Source: Celeribacter indicus
GTDB taxonomy: Bacteria > Pseudomonadota > Alphaproteobacteria > Rhodobacterales > Rhodobacteraceae
Assembly (NCBI RefSeq): GCF_000819565.1
Contig: NZ_CP004393.1
Coordinates: 1,240,001 to 1,304,000 of the forward strand
DNA length: 64,000 nucleotides
Reading direction: 5' to 3'
This document shows positions 25,730 to 33,969 of this stretch, piece after piece. The notes beneath the pieces were generated by a model. It ran no database searches. It saw nothing but the letters and a program-made list of their open reading frames with translations, and had not been told where the DNA came from. Numbering within the stretch: position 1 is the stretch's first letter; each line of letters opens with the position of its first letter. The position numbers were made by a program, and so were the translations under genes.

Positions 25730-26527
25730 TCAGGCGCAGGCGTCGAGGCAGCGTTCCACCAGGCCGCGATAGCCCTCTCCGAAGAGCCGCAGGTGCACGA
25801 GCGCGGGGAAAAGCTGATAGAGGGGCAGGCGCGCGCGCCACTCGGGCGCCGGTTCGCCATAGCCGTCCCAGAAGGCGGCGGGGGGTGTGCCGAAGAGGTG
25901 CAGCATCGCGAGGTCGACCTCGCCATGGCCGCGATAGCAGGCCGGGTCGATGAAATAGGCGCCGCCGGTCGAGAAATGGACATTTCCCGTCCAGAGATCG
26001 CCATGCAGCAGGCCCGTCGCCGCTTTCGGCAGGAGTTCCGGCAGCCTCTGCGCCAGCGCCTCCAGCCTGTCGGCGAGATCGGGAAACTCGGGGGCGAAGG
26101 GCAGGAGCCGCCGTTCGGCCCAGAAACCGGGCCAGTCCGGCGCGGGGGCATTGGACAGCCAGACCGTGCCGAAGGCATAGTCCTCCGGCCAGCCGTTGTT
26201 GGTGGCCGGCAGGGCATGGAGCCGCCGCAGGGCGTGGCCGAGATCGCGCCAGCCCGTGTCGGAGGACGGGGCCTTCGGCAGGTAATCCATCACGAAGAGC
26301 GTTTCGCTGATCGCGCGCACCCGCGGCACGGGGGCGCCCGCCGCCGCGAGGGCCCGCAGCATCCGCGCCTCGGTGCCGGCATGGGGACCGGACTTGGCGA
26401 CGCAGGGAGGCGCATCGGACGTCTCGAACAGGACCACCGCAGACAGGTCGCCGCCCTCGAGGGGGCGCAGGCTCTGGGCCTCGATCCCGAGGGCGCGCAG
26501 ATCCTGCCTCAGCCGATCCTCCGTCAT
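25730..26527 (-). CDS. Fructosamine kinase family protein
   Basis: A 265-residue kinase of the fructosamine-3-kinase fold, expected to phosphorylate ketoamine-glycated amines, which leads to their breakdown. Visible marks are the catalytic loop GLLHGDLWTGNVHF and the metal-binding region FIDPACYRGHGEVDLAML. SAVVLFETSDAPPCVAK gives the ATP-binding lysine. The ATG overlaps the BKACE stop (ATGA at 26524-26527), so they are coupled. Hydroxylysine or ribulosamine substrates are equally possible. Confidence 0.9.
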   Translation of the reverse strand: MTEDRLRQDLRALGIEAQSLRPLEGGDLSAVVLFETSDAPPCVAKSGPHAGTEARMLRALAAAGAPVPRVRAISETLFVMDYLPKAPSSDTGWRDLGHALRRLHALPATNNGWPEDYAFGTVWLSNAPAPDWPGFWAERRLLPFAPEFPDLADRLEALAQRLPELLPKAATGLLHGDLWTGNVHFSTGGAYFIDPACYRGHGEVDLAMLHLFGTPPAAFWDGYGEPAPEWRARLPLYQLFPALVHLRLFGEGYRGLVERCLDACA

Positions 26528-27357
26528 GCGGGACGAAGGCCGAGGAGCGCGCGGGCCTCGGCGGGGGTGGCGATGGGACGGTCGTATTGCGCGACGATTT
26601 CGGCGGCGCGTCTCACCAGCGCGGCGTTCGACGGCGCGAGGGTGGTGCGGTCGAGGCGGATATTGTCCTCGAGCCCGGTGCGCAGGTGTCCACCCGCTTC
26701 GGCGGCCCAATGGTTGAGCTCGGCCTGATGCCGGCCGATCCCGGCGGCGCACCAGGGCGCGTCGGGGCCGAACAGGTGTTTCACCGTGTCCACATAGATG
26801 TCGAAAACCCGCTTGTCGGCGGGCATCGCGTTCTGCACGCCCATGACGAACTGGACATAGGGCGGCGAGCTCAGTTCGCCCCGGTCTGCCATCGCCTTCG
26901 CCTGATAGATATGCGACAGGTCGAAGGCCTCGATCTCCGGCCTGATGCCGTAGCTGCGCATTTCCGAGGCGAGCCATGTCACGAGGTCGGGTGGATTCTC
27001 GTAGACCCGCGTGGGGAAATTGTTCGAGCCGACCGAGAGCGAGGCCATGTCGGGGCGAAGCGGCAGCATGCCGCCGCGGGTCCGTCCGGCACCCGACCGG
27101 CCGCCGGTCGACAGTTGCACGATCATGCCGGGGCAATGGCTCTCGATCCCCTCCATCAGCCGCGCGAACCGCTCCGGATCGGAGCTCGGTCTGCCCTCGT
27201 CGTCGCGGACATGGCAATGGGCGATCGTCGCACCGGCCTCGAAAGCCTCCTGCGTGCTTTCGATCTGTTCCGCGACGGTGATCGGCACGGCGGGATTGTC
27301 CGCCTTCGTCGGCAGGGAGCCGGTGATGGCGACGCAGATGATGCAGGGTGAAGTCAT
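26524..27357 (-). CDS. BKACE family enzyme (3-keto-5-aminohexanoate cleavage-like)
   Basis: A 277-residue zinc enzyme of the beta-keto acid cleavage family, which transfers an acetyl-CoA acetyl group onto a keto acid and releases acetoacetate. The metal ligands sit in AGATIAHCHVRDDEGRPSSD (His-x-His). GGRSGAGRTRGGMLPL and YVQFVMGVQNAMPADK are further conserved parts. Members accept various beta-keto acids, such as dehydrocarnitine and 3-keto-5-aminohexanoate; the substrate here is open. It lies between ygfZ and the fructosamine kinase gene, 6 bp and -4 bp away. Confidence 0.9.
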   Translation of the reverse strand: MTSPCIICVAITGSLPTKADNPAVPITVAEQIESTQEAFEAGATIAHCHVRDDEGRPSSDPERFARLMEGIESHCPGMIVQLSTGGRSGAGRTRGGMLPLRPDMASLSVGSNNFPTRVYENPPDLVTWLASEMRSYGIRPEIEAFDLSHIYQAKAMADRGELSSPPYVQFVMGVQNAMPADKRVFDIYVDTVKHLFGPDAPWCAAGIGRHQAELNHWAAEAGGHLRTGLEDNIRLDRTTLAPSNAALVRRAAEIVAQYDRPIATPAEARALLGLRPA

Positions 27358-27363
27358 GGTCCG

Positions 27364-28116
27364 TCAGTCTCCGGCGGTGATACGGGCATCTCCAGCATGG
27401 AGCACGCCGCGCGCGCGGTCAAACCGCAGAAACGCGATGGCTTTTTCCCCCGACCGGGTAAAGAGCGTCCCGGCCGGCTTGCCATCCTCCGTCACGATTT
27501 CCGTGCCGACGGGCGCCTCGCCGGCGATCCCGACCGTCCGGAGACCCTTTCTCAGGTCGGTCTTGTGTTTCATCCGGGCCGTGACTTCCTGTCCGACATA
27601 GCAGCCCTTCCTGAAATCCACGCCGTGCAGCCGCTCGAATCCGGCCTCGAGGATGTAGGTGTCGGGCGTCAGTTCGATCCCCGTCTCCGGGATACAGTTG
27701 GCGACCCGGATCGCGTCCCAGTCGACGTCCTGGGAGGGACGCCCGTCATAGGCCCGCCAGCCCATCTCCGGAGCGCGGGGATCGGCCACGGCGCCTTCGC
27801 CGGGCTCCCAGATCCCGCGGGAGACCTTGCGGTCGGTCTTCGTCAGCCCGACCCTGGAGCGCAGCTTGTAGAGCGTCAGCCGCTTCAGGAGCCCGTCGGC
27901 CTCCTCCGCTGCGACGTCGAGCAGGATCTTGTCTCCCTCCGGCACGAGGAAGAAATCCACGACGAACTTGCCCTGCGGCGTGAGCATCGCGGCATAGACG
28001 GGGCCGTCGGCGAGCCGGGCGGCATCGTTGGTGATGACGCCCTGGAGGAACTTGATCCGGTCCTCGCCGGTGATCTCGATGATTGTTCTTTCCGCCACAG
28101 ATCCCTCCATTTTCAT
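27364..28116 (-). CDS. ygfZ: YgfZ/GcvT-like folate-binding protein
   Basis: A 250-residue tetrahydrofolate-binding protein that supports iron-sulfur cluster enzymes. The family signature K-G-C-Y-x-G-Q-E is present as RKGCYVGQEVTARMKH, containing the conserved Cys. The N-terminus IIEITGEDRIKFLQGVITND matches the family. ATG 28116 and ATG 28110 are both possible starts. It is 6 bp upstream of the BKACE gene. Confidence 0.92.
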   Translation of the reverse strand: MKMEGSVAERTIIEITGEDRIKFLQGVITNDAARLADGPVYAAMLTPQGKFVVDFFLVPEGDKILLDVAAEEADGLLKRLTLYKLRSRVGLTKTDRKVSRGIWEPGEGAVADPRAPEMGWRAYDGRPSQDVDWDAIRVANCIPETGIELTPDTYILEAGFERLHGVDFRKGCYVGQEVTARMKHKTDLRKGLRTVGIAGEAPVGTEIVTEDGKPAGTLFTRSGEKAIAFLRFDRARGVLHAGDARITAGD

Positions 28117-28202
28117 GCGCCCGGCTTCGCGCCCTCACCGGCTTCATATATGAAGGCGCCAGACGCTTCAAAACACAACCCGGTCAAAACCTCCGAAACC
28201 CC

Positions 28203-28892
28203 ATGCGTGCGCCCATCTCCGTCGTCATTCCGACCCTCGATGTCACCCCGAAGCTCCGGGCGACGCTGCTCACGCTCATGGAGGGGCTCGACGCCGGTCT
28301 CGTGCGCGAACTGATCCTGAGCGACGGGGGATCCGGCGACGGGGTGGCGGAGATGGCGGATTTCGTCGGTGCCGAGCTCGTGACCGGCCCGGCGGGGCGG
28401 GGCGGCCAGCTGCGGCGCGGGGCGGAGGCGGCGCAGGGCGACTGGCTCCTGTTCCTGCACGGGGACAGCTGGCTGCCGGAGGGATGGGCGGAGGAGGCGA
28501 TCCGCCACCTCGCGCATCGCCACGACCGCGCGCTCGTCTTCTCGCTCGGCTTCCGCGAGGCGGAGGGGGTCTGGCCGCGCCTCACCGCCGGCTGGGCCAA
28601 CCTGCGCACCAGGCTCTTCGACCTGCCCTATGGCGACCAGGCGCTCCTGATCTCGCGCGAGCTCTACGAGGAGGCCGGCGGCTATCGCGACCTGCCGCTG
28701 ATGGAGGACGTGGATCTCGCCCGGCGGCTTGCAGGGCGGATCGTACTCAGCGCCTTGTGCGTCCGAACAGACCCAGCACGCTACCGACAGCGCGGCTGGT
28801 TGCGGCAAGGAGCGCGGAACCTTCTGCGTCTTCTGCGGTTCCGTCCCGGCGCGGACCCGCAGTCGCCTTCCCGCGCCTGCCGCCGTCCGTGA
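28203..28892 (+). CDS. Glycosyltransferase, TIGR04283 (arsenosugar/rSAM-associated transferase 2) family
   Basis: A 229-residue GT2-like enzyme. ISVVIPTLDVTPKLRATL starts the nucleotide-binding fold; AGRGGQLRRGAEAAQGDWLL and FLHGDSWLPEGW carry the DxD-like region; PLMEDVDLARRL is the ED motif. TIGR04283 proteins are named for arsenosugar biosynthesis in some bacteria. The C-terminus RYRQRGWLRQGARNLLRLLR, then GADPQ...RA, still resembles the family, so the 3' end is genuine. It nevertheless overlaps the convergent ABC exporter gene by 146 bp. Confidence 0.82.
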   Translation: MRAPISVVIPTLDVTPKLRATLLTLMEGLDAGLVRELILSDGGSGDGVAEMADFVGAELVTGPAGRGGQLRRGAEAAQGDWLLFLHGDSWLPEGWAEEAIRHLAHRHDRALVFSLGFREAEGVWPRLTAGWANLRTRLFDLPYGDQALLISRELYEEAGGYRDLPLMEDVDLARRLAGRIVLSALCVRTDPARYRQRGWLRQGARNLLRLLRFRPGADPQSPSRACRRP

Positions 28893-30675
28893 CCGTCCGC
28901 CCGTCGGAATACTGGAGCCGGTAGAGATCGGCATAGAGGCCGCCACGGGCCAGAAGCTCCTCATGCGTGCCCTCGTCGACCACGCGGCCCTTGTCCATCA
29001 CAACGATCTTGTCGGCATTCTTGATGGTCGAAAGCCGGTGCGCGATCACCAGGGTGGTGCGACCCTCAGAGAGCGTTTCAAGCGCCTCCTGCACGATCTT
29101 TTCCGATTGCGCATCGAGTGCGGAGGTCGCCTCGTCCAGCAACAGGATCGGGCGATTGCGCAGCACGGCGCGGGCGATGGCGACGCGTTGCCGCTGGCCG
29201 CCCGACAGGCCCGATCCGCGCGGGCCGACGGGGGTGTCGAGGCCGTGGTCGAGCTGGCCTGCGAAATCTGCGACATGGGCGGCCTTCAGGGCGGCCTGAA
29301 GCGTGGCCTCATCCGCTTCCGCACCCATCAGGATGTTGTCACGCAGGCTTTCGTCGAACAGCAGCGCGTCCTGTGACACCACGGAATAGAGCCCGCGCAG
29401 ACCGGCCAGATCGAGCGCAGTCGTGGCCACGCCACCGATGGTGATCTTGCCCTTCACCGGATCGGCCAATCGGGTCATCAGGTTGAACACCGTGGATTTG
29501 CCCGCCCCGGAGGCGCCGACAAGCGCTGTCGTCTTGCCGGCCTCTGCGGTGAAATTGGTGCCACGCAACACCGGGCTGTCGGCATAGGCGAAGTCAACCG
29601 CCTCAAACCGGATATCGGCCTGGCTGGGCGGGACAGGCAGAGGGACAGGTTTGGCCGGGGTGGTGATCTGCGGCCGTTCCGCGAAAATCGCATAGATGCG
29701 ATCGAGCGAGGCGCGCGCCGCCTGCCAGATGCCGGACACGTTGCCCAGACGCCGCAGCGGTTCGAACACCAGCGCCATCGCGGTGAAGAAGGACATGAAT
29801 TCACCGACGGTCTTCGTGCCCTCGATGATCTGATGTCCCCCGTAAAGCAGCACGCCGAAAAAGCCGAGACCGGCCACGATGTCGATCAGCGCGGGAATGG
29901 CCGCCTGTCCCGCCGCCGCCTTGATCTGGGCGTGGAGCATGTCCGCCATCTCGGACCTGAACCGCCCGGCTTCACGTTTTTCCGTGCCTGCGAGCTTGAT
30001 CGTGGTTGCGCCGTGGAAAATCTCGTCGAGCCGGGTGGAGACCCGCGCGGAGGCGCTCCGGGCGACGCGCGTGGTGCGCCGCACGAGGTTCTGCAACAGG
30101 ACGAGCGGTACGGCCAGAAGCGGTGCACCGGCCACCGCGACGAGGGTCCAGCGCCAGTCGACGGAAACCGCCACCGCCAGAAGCGACACGAGCGAGATCG
30201 CATCGCGCGCCACCACCGAGAGCACCGTGCCCCAGACGGTTGCGGCGGCGCTGCTGTCGCCGCGGGTGCGCTCGATCAGCGTGCCGGGGGAATTGTCCTG
30301 AAAGAATTTGCCATCGAGTGTCAGCATATGCGCGACGAGACTGCCCTGAAGCGAGGCGGCGACTTTCTGGCTGATATGCGCCATGATCACACGCTGCCCG
30401 AACGAGGCGAGCGCACGCAGGGTGAACACGCCGAAAACCGACAGCGCCACCCAGAGGACGGCATCCGATTGCCCCGCGACCAGCACCCTGTCGAACATCG
30501 GCTTGATCAGATAGGACAGCAGGCCGAGCATCGACCCTTCGATGGACATGAACAGGACGGCGATGAGGACGAGGCCGAGATGGCGGCGCAGGTAGTCCCG
30601 CCACAGCCAGAGGATCAGCGTTGCCGAGGATTTCTCCGGGATGTCCTGCTCGAAGCCGTGGGGAGGTCTGGTCAT
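28747..30675 (-). CDS. MsbA-like ABC exporter (fused membrane and ATPase domains)
   Basis: A 642-residue half-transporter that would work as a dimer, moving lipids, polysaccharide precursors or drugs. Residues ~25-320 contain six membrane helices. The ATPase has Walker A GASGAGKSTVFNLM, signature LSGGQRQRVAIARA and Walker B ILLLDEATSALDA. The last ~48 residues after YRLQYSDGRTVTD are Gly/Arg/Ala-rich, read antisense to the glycosyltransferase, and look like run-on past a lost stop. The gene and its partner phosphatase look less GC-rich than their neighbours. The phosphatase gene is overlapped by ATGA. Confidence 0.92.
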   Translation of the reverse strand: MTRPPHGFEQDIPEKSSATLILWLWRDYLRRHLGLVLIAVLFMSIEGSMLGLLSYLIKPMFDRVLVAGQSDAVLWVALSVFGVFTLRALASFGQRVIMAHISQKVAASLQGSLVAHMLTLDGKFFQDNSPGTLIERTRGDSSAAATVWGTVLSVVARDAISLVSLLAVAVSVDWRWTLVAVAGAPLLAVPLVLLQNLVRRTTRVARSASARVSTRLDEIFHGATTIKLAGTEKREAGRFRSEMADMLHAQIKAAAGQAAIPALIDIVAGLGFFGVLLYGGHQIIEGTKTVGEFMSFFTAMALVFEPLRRLGNVSGIWQAARASLDRIYAIFAERPQITTPAKPVPLPVPPSQADIRFEAVDFAYADSPVLRGTNFTAEAGKTTALVGASGAGKSTVFNLMTRLADPVKGKITIGGVATTALDLAGLRGLYSVVSQDALLFDESLRDNILMGAEADEATLQAALKAAHVADFAGQLDHGLDTPVGPRGSGLSGGQRQRVAIARAVLRNRPILLLDEATSALDAQSEKIVQEALETLSEGRTTLVIAHRLSTIKNADKIVVMDKGRVVDEGTHEELLARGGLYADLYRLQYSDGRTVTDGGRRGKATAGPRRDGTAEDAEGSALLAATSRAVGSVLGLFGRTRR

Positions 30676-31358
30676 GACGTGGTGCGGGCCTGTTTGAACT
30701 GTTGCGCCTTTTCCCGGTCGTAGCGGGTCAGGAACCAGTCCCGGATCGGGATCGGCCCATAGGTTTTCAGATCCTGTTCATAGCTGTCGAGGATGTAGTC
30801 CAGAACGCCGCTGTCCAGGGATCTGAAATGCATGAATCTGGGGGAAAGCATCTTTTTCGCATCCTGGATGCTCGCCGCTTCGGAATGCAGGAGATAGAGG
30901 GCAGAGGCCATTCCCGTCCGATCCGCGCCGGATTTGCAATGAATGAGAAACGGTTTTTCCAGCGTGTCCATCAGGTCGATGAGATGAACGTAGTCTTCGC
31001 CCCGCCTCGCCGTGCGGGCCCCGGTCTTGCGGGACGTGACCAGCTTGATCCCATGCGCTTCGCAGGCCTGGCGTTCCAGCAGGTTGAACGAGACATTGCT
31101 GTCGCCCCGGAGCGACAGGATGGTCTTGATCCCCATCTTTTCATAGCGCGCGATACGTCCGGGCGACGGTTGGTTCGACCGCCAGACACCCGGTGCGATC
31201 TCGTAGAGATTGCTCCAGATCGTGCGCAGAAAGGCGTGATCGAACAGATGCGCATGCCAGATCGCCCGGCGCCGGTCGCGTGGCGTCGAAAGGTCGTCCC
31301 CGAAACTGATGCGCTTGAGGGTACTCAACTTTCTTTTCAACGCTCCGAACATGGACAT
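30672..31358 (-). CDS. Tyrosine phosphatase family protein (dual-specificity-like)
   Basis: A 228-residue cysteine phosphatase. The P-loop is HCKSGADRTG (HCx5R), with the general-acid region in the preceding DLMDTLEKPF segment. RSNQPSPGRIARYEKMGIKTILSLRG is typical of DSP-like phosphatases. It is first in a phosphatase-ABC exporter pair (4-bp overlap), so it may regulate or process a cell-surface lipid or polysaccharide pathway. The start at 31358 gives MSMFGALKRKLSTLKRISFG. GC looks lower than in flanking genes. Confidence 0.85.
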   Translation of the reverse strand: MSMFGALKRKLSTLKRISFGDDLSTPRDRRRAIWHAHLFDHAFLRTIWSNLYEIAPGVWRSNQPSPGRIARYEKMGIKTILSLRGDSNVSFNLLERQACEAHGIKLVTSRKTGARTARRGEDYVHLIDLMDTLEKPFLIHCKSGADRTGMASALYLLHSEAASIQDAKKMLSPRFMHFRSLDSGVLDYILDSYEQDLKTYGPIPIRDWFLTRYDREKAQQFKQARTTS

Positions 31359-31545
31359 CTTCTCGCTGTCATCGGGCCTCTTTATCGCGCTTTGGCGTGC
31401 CCAGCAAGCCGGGCGGACCCCGCCGGAGCCCCCGTGCCCGAGCGGCTTGCCGGGGCCGCGCATCGCAATATGACGCCGGGGCGGCATTGACCGGCGCGGG
31501 GCGCGGGAGTACCGGTTGAAGATCGCGACAGATCGAGGACTTCCC

Positions 31546-32790
31546 ATGACGCTCGCCAACGGCCGCCATTATCTCGCCATTCCCGGCCCCTCCGTGATCC
31601 CCGATCCGGTCCTTCAGGCAATGCACCGCCCGGCGCCGAACATCTATACCGGCGAATTGCTCGATCTGACGCACAGCCTCGTCCCCGACCTGAACCGCAT
31701 CGCCGGCACGACGGGCAACCTCGCGATGTATATCACCAACGGCCACGGGCTCTGGGAAGCGTCGCTCACCAACATGATCTCGCGCGGCGACAGGGTGCTC
31801 GTCTGCGTCACCGGCAATTTCGGCCATGGCTGGGCCGGCGTGGCACAGGCGCTGGGCGCGCAGGTCGAGGTGATCGACTTCGGCACCCGCGCGCCGGTCG
31901 ACGCCGCGCGGCTCGAGGAGGCGCTGCGCGCCGACACCGGCCACGAAATCCGCGCGGTGCTGGGCGTCCATGTCGACACCGCGACCTCGGTGCGCAACGA
32001 CATCGCCGCGATGCGCCGCGCCATCGACGCGGCGGGCCACCCGGCGGTCTTCGCGGTGGATTGCATCGCCTCCCTCGGCTGCGACCGGTTCGAGATGGAT
32101 GCCTGGGGCGTCGACGTGATGCTCACCGCTTCGCAGAAGGGGCTGATGACGCCGCCGGGCATGGGCTTCGTATGGTTCTCGGAAAAGGCGCGGGCGGCGG
32201 GCGAAACCGCAAACATGCGCACGCCCTATTGGGACTGGACCATGCGCGCCAGGGCGGAGCAGCTCTATCAGTTCTTCGACGGCACACCCCCGACCCATCA
32301 CCTCTACGGGCTGCGCCAGGCTGTGACGATGATCCTCGAGGAGGGGCTCGAAAACGTCTGGTCGCGCCACGCCACGCTTGCGGGCGCCTATTGGGCCGCC
32401 ATCGACACCTGGGGGCAGGAGGGGCGGCTTTCCTTCAACATCGCCGATCCCGCGCATCGCTCCAATGCGGTCACGACGCTGTCGCTCGGCGGCAATGACG
32501 GCACGCGGCTGCGCGACTGGCTGACCGGGCACCTCGGCATCACGCTCGGTATCTCGCTCGGCTTCGGCGAGATGGGATCGGCGGAGGCGGACGGTTATTT
32601 CCGCATCGGCCATATGGGCCATGTGAACGCGCATATGGTGCTGGGCATCGTCGGGGCGATGGAAACCGCCTTTGCCGCGCTCGACATTCCGCATCGGACG
32701 GGCGGGTCGGTGGCGGCGGCGCAGTTCCTCGCGACGGCCGCGGCCGGGGAGACGGTGCCTGTGGCCGCCCCCGCGAGCTGCTGCGCCTAA
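31546..32790 (+). CDS. Class V aminotransferase (alanine/serine-glyoxylate type)
   Basis: A 414-residue PLP enzyme of the serine/alanine-glyoxylate aminotransferase group. It begins MTLANGRHYLAIPGPSVIPD. Recognisable parts are TNGHGLWEASLTNMISRGDRVL, HVDTATSVRND, VDCIASLGC and the PLP lysine in ASQKGLMTPPGMGFVW. It may take part in glyoxylate/serine metabolism; the donor pair is not certain. The stop codon TAA overlaps the convergent neighbour's TAG by two bases. Confidence 0.87.
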   Translation: MTLANGRHYLAIPGPSVIPDPVLQAMHRPAPNIYTGELLDLTHSLVPDLNRIAGTTGNLAMYITNGHGLWEASLTNMISRGDRVLVCVTGNFGHGWAGVAQALGAQVEVIDFGTRAPVDAARLEEALRADTGHEIRAVLGVHVDTATSVRNDIAAMRRAIDAAGHPAVFAVDCIASLGCDRFEMDAWGVDVMLTASQKGLMTPPGMGFVWFSEKARAAGETANMRTPYWDWTMRARAEQLYQFFDGTPPTHHLYGLRQAVTMILEEGLENVWSRHATLAGAYWAAIDTWGQEGRLSFNIADPAHRSNAVTTLSLGGNDGTRLRDWLTGHLGITLGISLGFGEMGSAEADGYFRIGHMGHVNAHMVLGIVGAMETAFAALDIPHRTGGSVAAAQFLATAAAGETVPVAAPASCCA

Positions 32791-33896
32791 CCCGCCCCGA
32801 GGTCGCGGAGCGCGAGGGGCAGGCGCTCGGCCAGAACGTCGAGCTCCGCCTCCGTCCCGACCGAGATGCGGATGCAGCGGTCGAGCGGGGCGACGCCCGG
32901 CATCCGCACGAAGACCCCGCGCGCGGTCAGCGCCGCCAGAAGCGCACGGGCATGGTCTCCGTCCCGGCCGCAATCCACGGTGACGAAATTGGTTGCGGAG
33001 GGCAGGGGCGTCAGCCCGTTCTGTTGTGCGATCCGTGCAATCCGGTCCCGCCCCCGCGCGACCTGCTCCACGACGTCGGCAAGCCAGGGCTCGTCCCCGA
33101 GCGCGGCCAGCGCCCCGGCCTGGGCGATGCGGTTCACGCCGAAATGGTTGCGGATCTTGTCGAAGCTCCCGGCGATCTCCGGGTGCGCAATCCCATAGGC
33201 GATGCGCGCGCCTGCCATCCCGTAAGCCTTTGAGAAGGTGCGGAACCGGATCACGCGCCGGTCGGTCGTGTCGATCTCCGGGCGGCTGGATGCGGGCGCG
33301 AATTCGGTATAGGCCTCGTCGAGCACCATGAGACAGCCCTCGGGCACGCTGTCGATCATCGCCTGCACCGCCGCGGCATCATGGACGCTGCCCATGGGAT
33401 TGTTCGGATTGGACAGGTAGACGAGCTTCGCCCCGACCTCCGCTGCCCTCGCGACCAGCGCCTCGGGATCCTCGAAATCGCCGCGATAGGGCACCTTGTG
33501 CAGCACCCCGCCCACGCCCGCGACATGGTAGTTGAAGGTCGGATAGGATCCGTCGGAGGTCACCACCGCATCGCCCTCGGCCACATAGAGCCGCACCAGC
33601 GTGCCGAGCAGCCCGTCGATGCCCTCGCCCACGGTCACCGCCTCCGGCGCGATCCCGTGCCGTGCGGCGATCGCCCCGCGCAGCGCGGGCATGTCCGCGA
33701 CGCCGTATTTCCAGATATCCTCCACCGCCTCCGCCATCGCCGCGCGCGCCTTCGGCGAGGGGCCAAAGGGCAGTTCGTTCGCGCCGAGCCGGGCGTCGAA
33801 GGTCACGCCGCGCTCGGCCTCGAGGCGTTCGGGGGCGACGAAGGGCACGGTCGAGGGCAGGGACCGGACCAGCGGGGTCTGACGGGGATCGCTCAT
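32787..33896 (-). CDS. Class I/II aminotransferase, histidinol-phosphate aminotransferase-like
   Basis: A 369-residue PLP-dependent aminotransferase resembling HisC. Marks are LGANELPFGPSPKARAAM, SDGSYPTFNYH, YLSNPNNPMGS, MVLDEAYTEFA and RTFSKAYGMAGARIAYGIAH, with the PLP Lys in FSKAYG. No his genes are nearby, so it may be a paralogue acting on another amino acid. The start at 33896 gives MSDPRQTPLVRSLPS. It is 74 bp from the valS stop. Confidence 0.85.
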   Translation of the reverse strand: MSDPRQTPLVRSLPSTVPFVAPERLEAERGVTFDARLGANELPFGPSPKARAAMAEAVEDIWKYGVADMPALRGAIAARHGIAPEAVTVGEGIDGLLGTLVRLYVAEGDAVVTSDGSYPTFNYHVAGVGGVLHKVPYRGDFEDPEALVARAAEVGAKLVYLSNPNNPMGSVHDAAAVQAMIDSVPEGCLMVLDEAYTEFAPASSRPEIDTTDRRVIRFRTFSKAYGMAGARIAYGIAHPEIAGSFDKIRNHFGVNRIAQAGALAALGDEPWLADVVEQVARGRDRIARIAQQNGLTPLPSATNFVTVDCGRDGDHARALLAALTARGVFVRMPGVAPLDRCIRISVGTEAELDVLAERLPLALRDLGAG

Positions 33897-33924
33897 GCGC
33901 AACGGTTTTCCGGGTCTGTGGATC

Positions 33925-33952
33925 GGAAAAGACCCGCGCGGCGGCGGGTCTT
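33925..33952 (-). terminator. Intrinsic terminator of valS
   Basis: On the minus strand a 9-bp stem (AAGACCCGC at 33929-33937 and its complement at 33944-33952) is followed by TTTTCC, 18 bp past the valS stop. It separates valS from the aminotransferase gene transcribed in the same direction. Confidence 0.75.
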
Positions 33953-33969
33953 CATGTCTTCGGATCGGC

